Positions 32,837 to 34,251 of a stretch of DNA of 34,251 nucleotides are shown here, in pieces; position 1 is the stretch's first letter, and the number at the start of each line of letters is the position of its first letter. This DNA comes from Massilia sp. (GTDB taxonomy: Bacteria; Pseudomonadota; Gammaproteobacteria; Burkholderiales; Burkholderiaceae_D). The notes beneath the pieces were generated by a model. It had not been told where the DNA came from and searched no databases. It saw only the letters and a list, made by a program, of their open reading frames with translations. The stretch spans positions 1 to 34,251 of the forward strand of contig JAQGLR010000298.1 in NCBI GenBank assembly GCA_028292765.1. Direction: 5' to 3'. Both the position numbers and the translations under genes were made by a program.

Positions 32837-34251
32837 ATGGGTCAGTACGTCGCGCCAATTCGGGATATGCAGTTTGTGCTGCACGAATTCCTCAACGTCA
32901 CCGAAGAGTTCAAGAACTTGCCGGCGTACCAGGAGATCGACGCCGACATCATCAACCAGGTGCTGGAAGAGGGCGCGAAATTCACGCAGGAAGTGCTGTT
33001 CCCGCTGAACCACTCCGGTGACCGCGAAGGCTGCCATTACGACGCCGCCACCAAGACCGTGACGACCCCGAAGGGTTTCAAGGAAGCCTATAAACAGTAC
33101 GTCGAAGCCGGCTGGGGCGCGCTCGCCTGCGATCCGGAATACGGCGGCCAGGGCCTGCCGGTCTCGCTGAACAATTCGTTCTACGAAATGCTGAACTCGG
33201 CCAACCAGGCCTGGACCATGTACCCGGGCCTGTCGCATGGCGCCTACGAATGCCTGAAGGAACACGGCACCGACGAGCAGAAGCAGCTCTACCTGCCGAA
33301 GCTGGTGTCGGGCGAGTGGACCGGCACCATGTGCCTGACCGAGGCGCACTGCGGCACCGACCTCGGCCTGCTGCGCTCGAAAGCCGAGCCGCAGGGCGAC
33401 GGTACCTATAAAATCACCGGTTCCAAGATCTTCATCTCGGCCGGCGAGCACGACGTCGCCGAAAACATCATCCACCTGGTGCTGGCGCGCCTGCCGGACG
33501 CGCCGGAAGGCTCGAAAGGCATCTCGCTGTTCCTGGTGCCGAAGTTCCTGCCGAACGCGGACGGCTCGCTGGGCGAACGCAACCCGATCTTCTGCGGCGC
33601 CATCGAAGAAAAGATGGGCATCCACGGCAACGCCACCTGCCAGATGAACCTGGACGGCGCCGTCGGCACCCTGATCGGCCAGCCCCATAAAGGCCTGAAC
33701 GCGATGTTCGTGTTCATGAACGCCGCCCGCCTCGGCGTCGGCATGCAGTCGCTCGGCCTGACCGAAGTGGCTTACCAGAACGCGCTGGTGTACGCGAAGG
33801 ACCGCATCCAGATGCGCAGCCTGTCGGGCCCGAAAGCCCCGGACAAGCCGGCCGACCCGATCATCGTGCACCCGGACGTGCGCCGGATGCTGTTGACCGC
33901 TAAAGCCTATGCCGAAGGCGCACGTGCGGTGTGCTCGTACGTCGCGCTGCAGATCGACCGCGAACTGAACCACCCTGACGAAGCAGTGCGCAAGGAAGCC
34001 GCCGGCGAAATCACGCTGCTGACCCCGATCGTGAAAGCCTTTATTACCGACAACGGCTGGATCGCGACCTCGGAAGCGATGCAGGTCTACGGCGGCCACG
34101 GCTACATCAGCGAGTGGGGCATGGAGCAGTACGTGCGCGACGCGCGCATCAACATGATCTACGAAGGCACCAACACCATCCAGTCGCTGGACCTGCTTGG
34201 CCGCAAGATCCTGATGGACAACGGCGCCAAGCTGCGCGCCTTTGGCGAAAA
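32837..34251 (+). CDS. Acyl-CoA dehydrogenase (3' end outside window)
   Basis: The first 471 residues of a flavin-dependent acyl-CoA dehydrogenase are visible; the frame is open to the window edge, and this family is usually about 595 residues. ATG 32837 has AGGAG (32826-32830) 6 bases upstream. The N-terminal domain begins MGQYVAPIRDMQFVLHEFLN, typical of the long FadE/DmdC-like group. The FAD/substrate segment TMCLTEAHCGTDLGLLRSKA and KITGSKIFISAGEHD are present. The catalytic base is Glu443 in MIYEGTNTIQ, with QVYGGHGYI before it. The true substrate (medium/long acyl-CoA or 3-methylmercaptopropionyl-CoA) cannot be decided. It is likely repressed by the adjacent TetR protein. Confidence 0.95.
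   Translation, partial: MGQYVAPIRDMQFVLHEFLNVTEEFKNLPAYQEIDADIINQVLEEGAKFTQEVLFPLNHSGDREGCHYDAATKTVTTPKGFKEAYKQYVEAGWGALACDPEYGGQGLPVSLNNSFYEMLNSANQAWTMYPGLSHGAYECLKEHGTDEQKQLYLPKLVSGEWTGTMCLTEAHCGTDLGLLRSKAEPQGDGTYKITGSKIFISAGEHDVAENIIHLVLARLPDAPEGSKGISLFLVPKFLPNADGSLGERNPIFCGAIEEKMGIHGNATCQMNLDGAVGTLIGQPHKGLNAMFVFMNAARLGVGMQSLGLTEVAYQNALVYAKDRIQMRSLSGPKAPDKPADPIIVHPDVRRMLLTAKAYAEGARAVCSYVALQIDRELNHPDEAVRKEAAGEITLLTPIVKAFITDNGWIATSEAMQVYGGHGYISEWGMEQYVRDARINMIYEGTNTIQSLDLLGRKILMDNGAKLRAFGE

Noticed and set aside
32798-34099. 433-codon minus-strand open frame at the right edge
   Set aside because: The plus strand holds a complete acyl-CoA dehydrogenase frame with catalytic Glu and a good ribosome site; the minus frame is its shadow.
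1-34251. CRISPR arrays, tRNA or rRNA genes, transposase genes
   Set aside because: I found no regularly spaced direct repeats, no cloverleaf-like sequence, no rRNA segment, and no transposase or integrase motif in any frame.

Overview
The window looks like a chromosomal segment of a high-GC betaproteobacterium of the Oxalobacteraceae (Massilia-like). The evidence is gene content and order: rpoN-hpf, ptsN-hprK-rapZ, HIT/DUF971 genes followed by ubiE-Tim44-ubiJ-ubiB, fmdB-DUF502-aspS-nudB, and an endonuclease/phosphatase gene paired with clsB. No database search was possible, so the genus is an inference. Most of the window is housekeeping DNA; the accessory material sits in a few clear patches.

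Layout. 1-4.75 kb holds the sigma-54/nitrogen-PTS neighbourhood: the 3' end of rpoN, hpf and a 3-hydroxyisobutyryl-CoA hydrolase-like gene on the plus strand, meeting ptsN-hprK-rapZ head-on from the minus strand. 5.06-7.6 kb carries queF and ilvA (minus). 7.8-13.4 kb carries a YqaA/DedA-like membrane protein, a 1335-residue FAD/Fe-S oxidoreductase, a HIT hydrolase and a DUF971 protein. 13.5-16.4 kb is a minus-strand patch with a cold-shock gene, a 3' remnant of a LytTR regulator and a hybrid histidine kinase. 16.5-21.3 kb is the ubiquinone cluster ubiE, Tim44-like gene, ubiJ, ubiB, then a TPMT-family methyltransferase.

21.3-23.65 kb is the most interesting patch. It is a minus-strand three-gene unit, visibly poorer in GC than its neighbours: a PAAR protein (type VI secretion spike tip), a 343-residue protein I propose as its effector, and a membrane-anchored 213-residue protein whose start overlaps the effector stop by 4 bases, proposed as immunity protein. 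Just downstream is the truncated N-terminus of a second copy of the immunity-like protein, ending at the methyltransferase gene. No other type VI genes are in the window, so this reads as an orphan effector island.

24.1-28.6 kb returns to housekeeping: fmdB, DUF502, aspS, nudB and a serine acetyltransferase. A 560-bp AT-rich gap precedes a tiny DUF2442-like gene; then come the EEP-clsB pair and an Hsp15-like gene. 31.84-32.06 kb is a nested palindromic intergenic element with no coding capacity. The window ends with a TetR regulator and the 5' part of a fatty acyl-CoA dehydrogenase gene that runs off the edge.

Functional links. The Ntr-PTS genes form a phosphorylation/regulation module (PtsN, HprK, RapZ, with RpoN and HPF nearby). 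UbiE, UbiJ and UbiB act together in ubiquinone synthesis. EEP and ClsB form a lipid-related pair. TetR and the acyl-CoA dehydrogenase probably form a fatty-acid-responsive unit.
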